DNA from: Clostridiales bacterium VE202-21
GTDB lineage: Bacteria; Bacillota; Clostridia; Lachnospirales; Lachnospiraceae
Reading direction: 5' to 3'
Length of the DNA: 46,923 nucleotides
Assembly: GCA_000509105.1 (NCBI GenBank)
Contig: BAIF02000014.1
Span: 1-46,923, forward strand
The notes under the pieces are model-generated. The model was not told the DNA's origin. It did no database searches and was given only the letters and a program-made list of their open reading frames with translations. The position numbers were made by a program, and so were the translations under genes. Of the stretch, positions 18,072-27,623 are shown in pieces (within the stretch, counting starts at the first letter, position 1; every line of letters begins with the position of its first letter).

Positions 18072-20225
18072 ATGGGGCGCGAAAAAGTGATTGCCATAGC
18101 GGGCAATCCGAATGTGGGGAAGAGCACGGTCTTTAACAGCTTGACGAACCTGCACCAGCATACGGGAAACTGGCCTGGTAAGACGGTTACCAACGCCTCG
18201 GGATATTGTGAGACTAAGGAATATTCTTATAAAATGGTAGATATTCCGGGGACGTATTCGCTGTTGGCCCATTCGGCAGAGGAAGAGGCCGCCCGGGACT
18301 TCATCTGTTTTGGGGACGCAGATGCGGTTGTTGTGGTCTGCGATGCTGTCTGTCTGGAGAGGAACCTGAACCTCGTCCTGCAGATTCTGGAAATCACCAG
18401 AAAGGTGATTGTCTGTGTAAATCTCCTGGATGAGGCGGAAAAGAAGGGGATTTATGTCAATCTGGATATCCTGTCCCGGGAGCTGGGCGTACCGGTTATC
18501 GGTATGGTGGCAAGGGAGGGAAAGGGCAGGGATCAGCTGCTGGAGACCATGGACAATATGATGCGGGAGGCCCAAAACGTCAGGCAGGAGCTTCAGGCTT
18601 CTTCTGTGGGCTGCATAGCTGCAGATGGATATGTTATTCCATACTGCCAGACGTTGGAAAAAGCAATTTCTCTGCTTGAACCCGCGGTGGATGCGGTGCT
18701 GGAGGGGGTACAGATGCCCTCGACAGCCGCCTGCAGCGGCTGCCTGAACAGCAGATGGCTGTCCCTGCGGCTGCTGGATTATGATAAGACGCTGGATGAA
18801 GGCATCCGCAGATATCTGCAGAGAAATATCTGTCAGGAACACTGCCTGAAGGAAGCGATTCCGGAGGCACAAAAATTACTGTACAATCAAAATATGGATA
18901 AGAAAAGGCTGGAGGAAGAGATTGTATCATCGGTCATGTATATTGCGGAACGGATCAGCGAAAAGGCTGTGACGTTTACAAAAGAACATGCCGACAGCCG
19001 GGATCGGAAAATTGACAGTATTCTCACCAGCAGGCGGGCAGGGTATCCGCTGATGGCAGCGCTGCTGATGGCAGTTCTGTGGCTGACCATAACGGGAGCA
19101 AACTATCCCTCTGAAATGCTGGCAAAGGGACTGTTTTGGATACAGGACAGACTGACGGAACTGTTTGGTTTTGTAGGCGCGCCCGCCTGGCTGCATGGCA
19201 TATTGGTTCTGGGGGTTTACAGAGTGCTGGCATGGGTTATCTCTGTGATGCTTCCGCCAATGGCAATATTTTTTCCGCTGTTTACGCTGTTGGAGGACGC
19301 AGGTTATCTGCCTAGAATTGCATATAATCTGGATAAACCCTTCAAAAAATGTTGCGCGTGTGGAAAACAGGCACTGACCATGTGCATGGGCTTTGGATGC
19401 AATGCCGCAGGGGTAGTGGGATGCAGGATCATAGACTCGCCCCGGGAACGGATGATTGCGATACTGACTAATAGCTTCGTGCCCTGCAATGGGAGATTTC
19501 CTACATTGATTGCAATTATAACCATGTTTTTTGCAGGTATTTCCGGAGGAGCAGGTGCGTCATTATTATCGGCGTTTTTACTCACTATGTTTATCCTGCT
19601 TGGGGTTGCCATGACATTTTTCGTATCCTGGATTTTATCAAAAACTGTGCTAAAAGGCGTGCCCTCGTCCTTTACGCTGGAGCTGCCGCCATACCGCAGG
19701 CCTCAGGTGGGCAAAGTGATTGTCAGGTCCATCTTTGACAGAACCCTGTTTGTGCTGGGCCGCGCGGTAGTAGTGGCCGCGCCGGCCGGCCTGTTTATCT
19801 GGGCCTCAGCCAATATTACTGTGGGGGATACGAGTCTTTTAAATTATTGTGCATCTATGCTGGACCCATTTGCCAGAATGCTGGGCCTGGACGGGGTCAT
19901 ACTGATCGCTTTTATCCTGGGGCTCCCGGCAAATGAAATTGTTGTGCCCATTATAATCATGGCGTATATGGCACAGGGCAGCCTTGTGGAATTTGACAGC
20001 CTGGCAGAAATGAAAACCCTGTTTGTGCGCCATGGATGGACCTGGCTTACTGCGGTCTGCACCATGCTTTTTTCCCTTATGCACTGGCCCTGTTCCACAA
20101 CACTGCTGACTATTAAAAAAGAAACAGGAAGCTGGAAGTGGACGCTGGCGGCACTGGCAATACCGACTTGTGCAGGGATACTCATATGTTTTATTGTGGC
20201 ACAAATCGGAGGTTGCTTTTTGTAA
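18072..20225 (+). CDS. feoB: Ferrous iron transporter B
   Basis: This protein of about 717 residues has an N-terminal G domain (G1 GNPNVGKST at residues 11-19, G3 DIPGTYSL, G4 NLLDE), a helical GDP-dissociation-inhibitor-like region, then a polytopic membrane domain with two gate segments (GFGCNAAGVVG and GLPANEIVVP). ATG 18072 is chosen over an upstream in-frame start because it opens with the family's MGREKVIAIAGNP. It imports Fe(II). Immediate coupling to feoA and the divergent DtxR-type gene indicate iron-responsive control. A Cys pair occurs in KKCCACGK within the membrane domain. Confidence 0.96.
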   Translation: MGREKVIAIAGNPNVGKSTVFNSLTNLHQHTGNWPGKTVTNASGYCETKEYSYKMVDIPGTYSLLAHSAEEEAARDFICFGDADAVVVVCDAVCLERNLNLVLQILEITRKVIVCVNLLDEAEKKGIYVNLDILSRELGVPVIGMVAREGKGRDQLLETMDNMMREAQNVRQELQASSVGCIAADGYVIPYCQTLEKAISLLEPAVDAVLEGVQMPSTAACSGCLNSRWLSLRLLDYDKTLDEGIRRYLQRNICQEHCLKEAIPEAQKLLYNQNMDKKRLEEEIVSSVMYIAERISEKAVTFTKEHADSRDRKIDSILTSRRAGYPLMAALLMAVLWLTITGANYPSEMLAKGLFWIQDRLTELFGFVGAPAWLHGILVLGVYRVLAWVISVMLPPMAIFFPLFTLLEDAGYLPRIAYNLDKPFKKCCACGKQALTMCMGFGCNAAGVVGCRIIDSPRERMIAILTNSFVPCNGRFPTLIAIITMFFAGISGGAGASLLSAFLLTMFILLGVAMTFFVSWILSKTVLKGVPSSFTLELPPYRRPQVGKVIVRSIFDRTLFVLGRAVVVAAPAGLFIWASANITVGDTSLLNYCASMLDPFARMLGLDGVILIAFILGLPANEIVVPIIIMAYMAQGSLVEFDSLAEMKTLFVRHGWTWLTAVCTMLFSLMHWPCSTTLLTIKKETGSWKWTLAALAIPTCAGILICFIVAQIGGCFL

Positions 20226-20476
20226 GCCGGTATTTAAAAGAAAGAAAAACAGCTCGCCGACGGGTGGGGGCGCAAAATGGAAAAATAGCCTCCAGCCGCC
20301 TACGGGCGCCCAAGCCGTTCCGGATTGCAGACACAGACCTGAGAAATTCGCAATGGATTGGGTCAGGCTTCCGGTTTTCCGGCGTTCCTTAAAAAAGAAT
20401 TATCCCTCTCCAAATACTTTTGTTTGAACAGATTTAAGTGTATAATAGTAAGAAAACATGGTGGAGGGAAAATGAA
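20226..20476. other. Intergenic stretch between feoB and the GGDEF gene
   Basis: About 250 bases with no convincing gene. Overlapping short frames read across a GC-rich part (20250-20390) but lack ribosome binding sites, and two frames are equally open. A weak promoter for the next gene (TTTTGT at 20418-20423, 17 bases, TATAAT at 20441-20446) is visible at the right end. Confidence 0.4.
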
Positions 20477-22456
20477 GTGGCACAAGAAACGCAGGCAAAT
20501 GCAGAAAAAGCCGGAAACGGCATGAAAAAGAATATATTACTGCGCACGAACTTACTCATATGCATGGTAATTATTGCAGGGTTTCTGATGACAGCAGTAC
20601 TGAGTTACCGCGCCAATTATAGTGCTTCTCTGGAGAATATTGAGCAGATTTCTACTTTGACGTCGGAAGGGATATATTATCAGATGAATTCTGCATTTAC
20701 TAAGCCGGTCAATATTTCTCTGACCATGGCAAATGACAGCCTGTTGAAGGAGTTTCTTGCGACAGAGGCGGAACATCTTGCGAATAAGGAATACATAGAG
20801 ACCATCAGGCGGTATCTTGGGGGTTATCAGAATAAGTACAATTATGATTCGGTATTTTTGGTTTCCACAGAGAGCGGGCGTTATTATAATTTTAATGGTC
20901 TTGACCGGGTGCTTGAAAAGGGGGATCCGGAAAATGACTGGTATTTTGAAATATTGGACAGCACGGTGGATTATTCTATGAATGTCGATAACGATGAGGT
21001 GATAGGCGCGGACAATGAGATCACTGTTTTCGTAAACTGCAAGATTAAGAGTGACAGCGGCGGAACGATCGGTGTGGTCGGGGTTGGGGTGCGTATCAGC
21101 TACTTGCAGGATCTGCTGCAGGGATACCAGGATGAATTCGGTGTAAATGCCTATCTGATTAATGAGAATGGCACAATAGAGATTTCAACGGACTATACAG
21201 GGTTTGAGGCTGTCAGCTTGTTTGATATCGGTCGGTACAGACAATATGGCGGGCAGGTTCAAAATGATATTCTTGGATGGAAAGAAGAGGGCATGGCCAA
21301 AAGTTTCTGGGTGGGAGAAAACATAAAGGGCCGGTCGGACTATATAGTTACCAGATATCTGCCGGAACTTGGCTGGCATTTGGTAGTGGAACGCGACACA
21401 AGCAGCTATATTACGAAGCTTAATAAGCAGCTTGCTTTAACGATGCTGGTAATAGCCGTGATCATAGGGGTAATTCTCTATATTATTACGCAGGTGATCC
21501 GAAGTTTTAACAGGAGGATTATTGCTCTGACCGAGTCGGTAGAGCAGGAACGGCATACGATGTTCGAGAAAGCTACTGAACAGCTTTTTGATAAAATATA
21601 TGAGCTTGATATTACAAAGAACCGTCCAGCCAACCAGGCAACGGCGCAGTATTTCGAAAAAATGGGGGCTCCAAAAGGAACACCGTACGACCAGGCTCTT
21701 CAGATTGTAGCTGAAAGGCAGATTCATGAGGCATATCGGGAAGGATACGTAGAGACTTTTAAACCGGAAAGCGTTCTCAGGGCTTATGAAGACGGGCGGG
21801 ATACCCTTAGATACGATTTTATGATTCTCAATGAAGAAGGCAGATATTACTGGATGCGCATTACAGCGCGAATTGTGAAATGGGAGAGCGACGGTTCGAT
21901 TCACATGCTGACTTACCGTCAGAATATAGACGCCGAGAAGCAGCAGGAACGCAGGCTGCATGAACTCGCACAGACGGATGAGATGACAGGTCTCTTAACA
22001 AAAACGGCCACAGAACGTCAGATTGAAGAGGCGCTGAAACGGAATCCGGAGAAGCTTTACGCGTTTTTTATTACTGATATAGATAGCTTCAAACAGGCCA
22101 ATGATTTATATGGGCATTCATTTGGAGATACCGTTATTGTATCATTTGCACGTACAATTCAGCAGCATTTCCGGGAAGATGATATTGCAGGCAGGTTCGG
22201 TGGAGATGAATTTGTGGTGTTTGCATCCATACCCGGGAAGGAATGGGCGGTGGAAAAGGCCGCGGAGCTGTCCCGAGATCTCTGCTGGATGCATCAGGTT
22301 GGGAATGACCGCTGGCAGATTACAGCCAGCATAGGGGTGGCTGTACTGCAGGGGGCGGACTTTGAGATGTTTTATAAGAATGCGGATGCCGCTCTGTATG
22401 AATCTAAGAAAAACGGGCGGAATCGGTATACCATGTATTACAAAGAGGCAGAGTAA
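20477..22456 (+). CDS. Membrane diguanylate cyclase (dCache-PAS-GGDEF)
   Basis: This protein of about 659 residues starts at GTG 20477, with GGAGGG 8 bases upstream. The order is an N-terminal membrane helix (LLICMVIIAGFLMTAVL), an extracellular dCache-type sensor (about residues 45-310), a second helix (LALTMLVIAVIIGVILYII), a PAS-like segment ending IDAEKQQERRL, and a C-terminal GGDEF domain (about residues 510-655). The active-site GGDEF is intact, and an RxxD inhibitory site (REDD) lies five residues before it, so product inhibition is expected. It should make cyclic di-GMP in response to an external ligand. Confidence 0.93.
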   Translation: MAQETQANAEKAGNGMKKNILLRTNLLICMVIIAGFLMTAVLSYRANYSASLENIEQISTLTSEGIYYQMNSAFTKPVNISLTMANDSLLKEFLATEAEHLANKEYIETIRRYLGGYQNKYNYDSVFLVSTESGRYYNFNGLDRVLEKGDPENDWYFEILDSTVDYSMNVDNDEVIGADNEITVFVNCKIKSDSGGTIGVVGVGVRISYLQDLLQGYQDEFGVNAYLINENGTIEISTDYTGFEAVSLFDIGRYRQYGGQVQNDILGWKEEGMAKSFWVGENIKGRSDYIVTRYLPELGWHLVVERDTSSYITKLNKQLALTMLVIAVIIGVILYIITQVIRSFNRRIIALTESVEQERHTMFEKATEQLFDKIYELDITKNRPANQATAQYFEKMGAPKGTPYDQALQIVAERQIHEAYREGYVETFKPESVLRAYEDGRDTLRYDFMILNEEGRYYWMRITARIVKWESDGSIHMLTYRQNIDAEKQQERRLHELAQTDEMTGLLTKTATERQIEEALKRNPEKLYAFFITDIDSFKQANDLYGHSFGDTVIVSFARTIQQHFREDDIAGRFGGDEFVVFASIPGKEWAVEKAAELSRDLCWMHQVGNDRWQITASIGVAVLQGADFEMFYKNADAALYESKKNGRNRYTMYYKEAE

Positions 22457-22503
22457 GGGACAGAACCCTTCCTGCCTCCACTGCTTAAAAATCCTTTATA
22501 AGT

Positions 22504-23848
22504 TCAGGTACTTCTTTTTTCCCGATATATTGATATTTTTTTTCTCTTTGTATAGAAGAAAAAGAAAGAAAGCAGAAGCGTAACACATTCCGCAGCAGGT
22601 ACAGAGAGCCATACACCGGTAACTCCCAGCAATTCGGGCAGCAACAGAATACTTGCAACGATAAAGACGAAGGTTCGGGCAAAGGAAATTGCCGCAGATA
22701 CCGGCCCATCAGAAAATGCGGTGAACATGGCGGATGCAAAGATATTCATGCCTGCAAATATAAAGTTGAATGAGAATAGAAAAAATCCTGTTTTGGCAAG
22801 CTCATAGGTCGGCGTACCGACAGGCGTAAATATTTCCACGATATAGGGGGACAATACCAGCGCTATTGCAGTTGCAATCAGCGAGGATATGGAAACAAAA
22901 CCGATACATATTTTGAAGATTCTCTGCAGGAGAGGAATATTTTTTCTTCCGTAATTGTAGCTGATTACCGGCGCCACCCCCATGGAAAAGCCAAAATACA
23001 GCGCGTTGAACAGGAATTGTCCGTAAAGCACGATCGTGATCGCGGCAACCCCTGCTTCACCCAGCAGACGCAGCATTACGATATTGAACAGGAAGGTAAC
23101 TACTGCGGTGGATACATTTGTGACCATTTCAGAGGAACCGTTGGCGCAGCTCTTCAGCAGTGTTGAGAGGCTGAAGCGCGGCTTTACAATGCGCAGTGTA
23201 TTTTTCCGGAAAAAAGTATATCAGCCCGGCTAAAGCGGGGATGACCTGCCCAAGGCCGGTTGCCAGTGCAGCTCCCTGGATTCCCATCTGCAGAGGCCCC
23301 ATAAATACATAATCCAGTATCATATTTACGATCCCCCCCATAATGGTTAGAATCAATCCAAGATGAGGCCTGCCTGCGGTGACAAAGAAGGTCTGGAAGA
23401 GCAGCTGCAGAATACAGGCCGGTGCAAAAAACAGCAGCACCCCGAGATAACCTTTACAGTCTGCAACCAGAATATCAGTTGAACCGAGCAGCCGTACCAC
23501 AGGCTCCAGAAAAAGGGTGCCTGCGGCCAGAATAACCACACTTAAGAATAAAGAAGCTGCAATAATCAATGAGAGGTCCTGGTTGGCCTCTTTTTCTTTG
23601 TGTTCCCCTAATTTTTTTGCAATGAGGGCGCTTCCGCCGCTGGCAAACATGACACCCACTGCGATAATCAGGTTAATAACAGGAAACACAATATTTGCAG
23701 AGGACAGTGCGTTGCTTCCCACAAATCGGGAAATAAATATCCCGTCAACTATCGTATATAAAGAGGTAAAAACCATCATAATCATAGTCGGGAGCGCGAA
23801 TCTGAGCAGCGAAAAAAAACGGAAGTCTTTAGCAATTGATAATGACAT
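22504..23848 (-). pseudogene. MATE-family efflux pump split by a homopolymer frameshift
   Basis: Two adjacent minus-strand frames (23848-23129, then 23127-22504) together encode one MATE multidrug/sodium antiporter of about 447 residues, the normal family length. The N-terminal half begins MSLSIAKDFRFFSLLRFALP; the C-terminal half begins within SSEMVTNVSTAVV. Reading the second frame upstream gives FRKNTLRIVKPRFSLSTLL, which continues the first frame naturally if the run of six T (plus-strand A6 at 23210-23215) is shortened to five. It is therefore a one-base insertion: a true lesion, a phase-variable tract or a sequence error. It is divergent from a MerR regulator. Confidence 0.88.
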
Positions 23849-23888
23849 TATAAATCATCCTTTCTATGAATTTTTTTCAGCATATGTT

Positions 23889-23919
23889 ATGATAAAGTAT
23901 AGGGTAACACGATAGTCAA
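23889..23919 (-). promoter_or_regulatory. MerR-type promoter of the MATE gene
   Basis: On the minus strand, TTGACT (23919-23914) and TATCAT (23894-23889) are separated by 19 bases. This long spacer is the hallmark of MerR-family-activated promoters. The spacer holds a near-palindrome (TATCGTG, TTA, CCCTATA) where a MerR dimer would bind. Confidence 0.65.
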
Positions 23920-23985
23920 GCTGAAATTAAAATTATATTAAAATTTTAAACAAACAGCTGTAAATGCGGGCAGGAGGGGATTAAC

Positions 23986-24819
23986 ATGGAGAATAGCAGG
24001 ATATTAACGGCGGGGGAGTTTGCCAAGATCGTGGGAGTTACTAAGCATACACTCTTTCATTATGATGAGATTGGTCTTTTCAGGCCGGAGAAAAAAGGGG
24101 ATAACGGGTATCGGTATTATTCGATGGCACAGATTGAGGTATTTGATGTAATTCACACACTAAAGGATCTGGATATGCCGTTAAGTGAGATCCGGGAATA
24201 CCTGGACAGAAGATCCCCGGAGACGCTGCTTGAGCTGCTGGACAAAGAACAGGAGATTGTGGAGCAGAAGGAAAAAAGGCTGAAGAGGACAAAAGAATGG
24301 ATTATCGGGAAGCGGAAGCTGATTAAGGAAACGGAAACGATCGATACAGAAGCGGTGGAATTATTGGAGATGCCTGCAGTTTATGAAGTGTTTGTCAGGA
24401 TGAATACTGCAGATGAAAAGATCTGGGCCATGGAGACTGGCAGGCTTCTGGATATGTGTGAAGCGTTTGGCATCAAAGGAGTAAAAGGAATTGGTTATAT
24501 GCAGCCATTCAACTATATTAAAGAGGGGTTATACAACAGCTACGAAAAAGCATACGTGGTCACAGAGCGGGACATCCCAGGCGCCGGGTGTGTAAAAAGG
24601 TCTGCGGGCACGTATCTGGCGGCTTATCATGTGGGACACTGGCAGACGCTTAATGAGGCTTACGAAAGAATGCTGGCATATGCAGAGTCGGCCGGTCTTA
24701 CCTTATGCGGAGGCTGTTATGAGGATTATCTGCTGGATGGGCTTACACAAAAAACGGAGGAGGAATATGTCACAAGAGTGTCCTGCAGGATAGACAGTGC
24801 ATGCGGAGGGTGCCGATAA
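23986..24819 (+). CDS. MerR-family regulator with GyrI-like effector domain
   Basis: This 277-residue regulator has an N-terminal MerR winged helix ([33 protein letters not shown] start, then [17 protein letters not shown]), a coiled-coil dimer helix (about residues 75-115) and a C-terminal effector-binding domain of about 150 residues like BltR/BmrR. AGGAGG precedes the ATG. It is divergent from the MATE pump, whose promoter has the MerR 19-base spacer. It therefore most likely senses a drug or metabolite and switches on the pump. Confidence 0.9.
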   Translation: MENSRILTAGEFAKIVGVTKHTLFHYDEIGLFRPEKKGDNGYRYYSMAQIEVFDVIHTLKDLDMPLSEIREYLDRRSPETLLELLDKEQEIVEQKEKRLKRTKEWIIGKRKLIKETETIDTEAVELLEMPAVYEVFVRMNTADEKIWAMETGRLLDMCEAFGIKGVKGIGYMQPFNYIKEGLYNSYEKAYVVTERDIPGAGCVKRSAGTYLAAYHVGHWQTLNEAYERMLAYAESAGLTLCGGCYEDYLLDGLTQKTEEEYVTRVSCRIDSACGGCR

Positions 24820-24954
24820 CCTCTGAAGAGTCATGAACGGTTACCTTTAGGTATCCGGGATTATGAAAGACGTTCACAAGAGGTTGATTTTATTCCCATA
24901 TCAGCGTATGATAGTAAAATGATTTTTACTACATATATGAGGATGTGATTTGTA

Positions 24955-25548
24955 ATGTTTAAAAGGTGCATTTTATTGATATTAAAACCGCTGTCGTTTT
25001 TACCGGCACTGATCATGATGTATGTGATCTTCAGTTTTTCAGCACAGAGTGGAACGGATTCGGGCAATCTGAGTTATTCCGTAAGCCATAAGATTGTGGA
25101 AATCGGGAATGAAGTTCTGGAGAAGAATATGGAGGAATGGGAGATCGATGAGAAGGCATACGAGATTGAATATCCGGTGAGGAAGATTGCGCATATGACA
25201 GAATACTTTATACTGGCAGTTGCGGTATCACTGCCGTTTTATGTATACGGCCTGCGGGGCTTTGGCCTTATGCTGGTGGCTGGGCTGATCTGCGTAGGCT
25301 TTGCCTGCGGGGATGAGTACCATCAGTCCTTTGTGGATGGGAGAGGTCCGTCCGTGAAGGACGTGGGAATCGACAGCATCGGAGTGTTCTTTGGAATCAT
25401 GGCAGTGCGCATCTGCTGCTGGACGATATTGGCTCCTGTGCGGACGATGGAGCGGGAGCGCCGCCGATGGGAACGGAAAAGAGAGAGGCAGAGAGCGCGT
25501 GAAGAGGAGCAGCGGTACAGAAGGCGCGGCAACCGGAGAGAATATTAG
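24955..25548 (+). CDS. VanZ-like membrane protein
   Basis: This 197-residue protein of the VanZ family has about four membrane segments (FLPALIMMYVIFSFSAQSG, the TEYFILAVAVSLPFYVYGL region, LMLVAGLICVGFACG, GVFFGIMAVRICCW) and conserved residues RKIAHMTEYF and DEYHQSFVDGRGPSVKDVGID. The function of most VanZ-like proteins is not known; some affect teicoplanin resistance. The last 35 residues form an unusually dense Arg/Glu tail, probably helical and cytoplasmic. GAGG lies 12 bases upstream, a long spacing. It is followed by a strong terminator. Confidence 0.85.
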   Translation: MFKRCILLILKPLSFLPALIMMYVIFSFSAQSGTDSGNLSYSVSHKIVEIGNEVLEKNMEEWEIDEKAYEIEYPVRKIAHMTEYFILAVAVSLPFYVYGLRGFGLMLVAGLICVGFACGDEYHQSFVDGRGPSVKDVGIDSIGVFFGIMAVRICCWTILAPVRTMERERRRWERKRERQRAREEEQRYRRRGNRREY

Positions 25549-25571
25549 AAGCAATTTTATAATGGGGAAGT

Positions 25572-25614
25572 GTAAGTCTCAAAAATCCATAGATTTTTGA
25601 GGCTTACTTTTATT
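25572..25614 (+). terminator. Terminator after the VanZ-like gene
   Basis: GTAAGTCTCAAAAATC and GATTTTTGAGGCTTAC pair with a single wobble over a 4-base loop, followed by TTTTATT. Confidence 0.85.
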
Positions 25615-25624
25615 ATCTTATAGG

Positions 25625-25673
25625 ATTAGGGTGTCAAAAGATTCTTTATAAACGAGTCTTTTGACACCCTAAT
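25625..25673. repeat. Strong hairpin, 18-19 bp arms
   Basis: ATTAGGGTGTCAAAAGA and TCTTTTGACACCCTAAT form a long near-perfect stem with an AT-rich loop and no T tract. It directly follows the VanZ terminator. It could be a bidirectional barrier or a dispersed palindromic repeat. Confidence 0.6.
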
Positions 25674-25689
25674 CTGATATTGGAAATTC

Positions 25690-25916
25690 CTGAGTACAAG
25701 TCTGGCAGGTAGATTAAAAATAATTACTGAAACCCGAGTAAAAATTAACCAATAGACCCAAAATATAATTATACATCGTCAGAGTGTATCAGACCGTTTA
25801 TTATGCCTGCCAGACCGTCGTATTTAACAGGCCCATGAATGGCCTGGTTCACTCCTGCGCATGATACAACTGAAAGAAGGGCGTATGCGTTGTCTGTATG
25901 CCAAAGGAGGCTATAT
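25690..25916 (+). promoter_or_regulatory. Structured leader of the 5-oxoproline operon
   Basis: This 227-base non-coding leader contains mutually exclusive pairings: GTCTGGCAGG (25700-25709) with CCTGCCAGAC (25806-25815), GCCTG (25805-25809) with CAGGC (25828-25832), and CAGGCC (25828-25833) with GGCCTG (25841-25846). A further stem (ACAAC/GTTGT, about 25865-25896) lies just before the AAAGGAGG site. The layout looks like an attenuator or riboswitch, but no known class was recognised. Confidence 0.4.
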
Positions 25917-26597
25917 ATGGAACTAATAAAACTGTCAGGAATCCTGATTATTATCATTGGATTTGCGTTAAGACTGGATTCCATACTGATTATTCTAATT
26001 GCCGCAATTGTCACAGCATTGGTGGGAAACATGGGGGTGACCGGGCTTTTGGAGACGTTAGGAACCAGTTTTACTGCGAACCGGAATATGGCAATTTTCA
26101 TTTTAATTATGCTGGTAACCGGAACTTTAGAGCGCAACGGTCTGAAGCCCGCAGCTGCCAGCCTGATCGGCAGGATTAAGAATGCATCTGCCGGGGCGGT
26201 CATAGGAGTTTATGGGATCATGAGGGGGATATTTGCCGCGTTTAATGTCAGCTTCGGCGGGGTTGCCGGGTTTGTAAGGCCAATCGTAATGCCCATGGCA
26301 ATCGGCGCAGTTGAAGCACAGGGTAAGGAACCGGCAGAAGAGCACGTAGAGCAGTTAAAGGGAATGGCCTCCGGCATGGAGAATATTGCATGGTTTTTCT
26401 GCCAGGTGCTGTTTGTCGGGGGTTCGGGCGCCCTGCTGGTGCAGTCCACACTGGAAACCCTGGGATACCAGGTTTCCCTGCTTGATTTGGCAAAGGTAGA
26501 GATACCGGTCGGGATCTTTGCAATCATTACAGGGATTGTCTATTATTTTCTGAAAGACAGGAAATTGTACAAAAAATATTATGGGGATAAAAAGTAA
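25917..26597 (+). CDS. 5-oxoproline transporter, DUF969-family subunit
   Basis: This 226-residue integral membrane protein begins at ATG 25917, chosen because AAAGGAGG lies 6 bases upstream; a longer frame from 25839 has no ribosome site and spans the leader. It has about six hydrophobic segments (LSGILIIIIGFALRLDSILII and others). DUF969 and DUF979 proteins are encoded as pairs, often beside pyrrolidone-carboxylate peptidase, and are annotated as a 5-oxoproline uptake system; this cluster keeps that arrangement. The two subunits probably form one secondary transporter. Confidence 0.85.
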   Translation: MELIKLSGILIIIIGFALRLDSILIILIAAIVTALVGNMGVTGLLETLGTSFTANRNMAIFILIMLVTGTLERNGLKPAAASLIGRIKNASAGAVIGVYGIMRGIFAAFNVSFGGVAGFVRPIVMPMAIGAVEAQGKEPAEEHVEQLKGMASGMENIAWFFCQVLFVGGSGALLVQSTLETLGYQVSLLDLAKVEIPVGIFAIITGIVYYFLKDRKLYKKYYGDKK

Positions 26598-26612
26598 GGA
26601 GGAAGGCGCATC

Positions 26613-27560
26613 ATGACATTTTTTACAAGCCAGGACGTGGCACTGGGCACAAAACTCCTGGAAATCATCTATATAATTATGGGCCTTATTACTTTCTATA
26701 CCGGAATCAAAAATGCATTGGATAAGGAGAATCCCTCCCGGTTCGGAACCGGGCTATTCTGGTGCGCCCTTGGAGCGGTGCTTGCGTTTGGACGCTGGAT
26801 CCCGCCGGCTATAAACGGGGCACTGATTATCCTGATGACCATACCGGCCATCCTGAAAAAAGTAAAGATTGGAAATGTCGAACCACTGACAGAGGAATAT
26901 ACCAATGAAAAGTACCGGACCATCGGAATGAAAATCTTTATCCCGGCCCTGTCCATCGGTGTCTTTGCCATTATTTTTGCCGTCTTTCTCCCCGATCTTG
27001 GCGCAATCGTTGGAGTGGGTGCGGGCATTGTGGTGTCGGTTTTGATACTAATGCTTCTTTCCAGGGAGAACCGGCCTGGGGTTTTTCTGAGGGATTCAGA
27101 ACGCCTCCTCTCAACGGTAGGGCCTTTAAGTATGCTGCCGATGCTCCTTGCAAGCCTGGGCGCGGTTTTTACCGAGGCAGGCGTAGGGGGTGTGATAGCC
27201 GGCCTCGTCGGCGGGGTGATTCCCGAGGGCAATGTAAATGCGGGAATTATAGTTTTTGCAGCCGGGATGGCATTGTTTACCATTATAATGGGAAATGCCT
27301 TTGCAGCCATTACAGTGATGACAGTTGGAATCGGCGCGCCCTTCGTCCTGCAATATGGTGCAGATCCTGCCGTCATAGGAATACTGGCATTGTCATGCGG
27401 ATTCTGCGGTACACTCTGTACGCCGATGGCCGCAAATTTTAATGTGGTACCCGTGGCCATGCTGGACATGAAAGACCGTTTTGGCGTAATCAAATGCCAA
27501 CTGCTGCCGGCCGTACTCATATTTGCGTTTCAGGTTTTCTATATGATTTTAATGAAATAA
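26613..27560 (+). CDS. 5-oxoproline transporter, DUF979-family subunit
   Basis: This 315-residue membrane protein has about eight to nine hydrophobic segments and a conserved C-terminal part (GFCGTLCTPMAANFN, then VPVAMLDMKDRFGVIK). It starts 15 bases after the DUF969 gene with AAGGAGG. As the partner subunit it should complete the pyroglutamate uptake system; this follows from family pairing and gene context, not from a motif that reads the substrate. Confidence 0.85.
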   Translation: MTFFTSQDVALGTKLLEIIYIIMGLITFYTGIKNALDKENPSRFGTGLFWCALGAVLAFGRWIPPAINGALIILMTIPAILKKVKIGNVEPLTEEYTNEKYRTIGMKIFIPALSIGVFAIIFAVFLPDLGAIVGVGAGIVVSVLILMLLSRENRPGVFLRDSERLLSTVGPLSMLPMLLASLGAVFTEAGVGGVIAGLVGGVIPEGNVNAGIIVFAAGMALFTIIMGNAFAAITVMTVGIGAPFVLQYGADPAVIGILALSCGFCGTLCTPMAANFNVVPVAMLDMKDRFGVIKCQLLPAVLIFAFQVFYMILMK

Positions 27561-27623
27561 GGGTGAAAAATAAGAAGTGCAGGCTCTAAGAGCATTGGAT
27601 TGATCCACAGGAAGGAAACGGTT

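Noticed and set aside
20138..20427. Two overlapping short plus-strand frames after feoB
   Set aside because: They overlap feoB and each other, lack ribosome sites and show no recognisable domain.
24818..24884. Hairpin between the MerR gene and the VanZ gene (AACCTCT/AGAGGTT)
   Set aside because: The arms are short and about 60 bases apart with only a loosely pairing interior, so it is too weak to call as a terminator.
26696..27520. Minus-strand frame of 274 codons opposite the DUF979 gene
   Set aside because: Pro/Ser/Thr-rich antisense shadow of a membrane protein gene.
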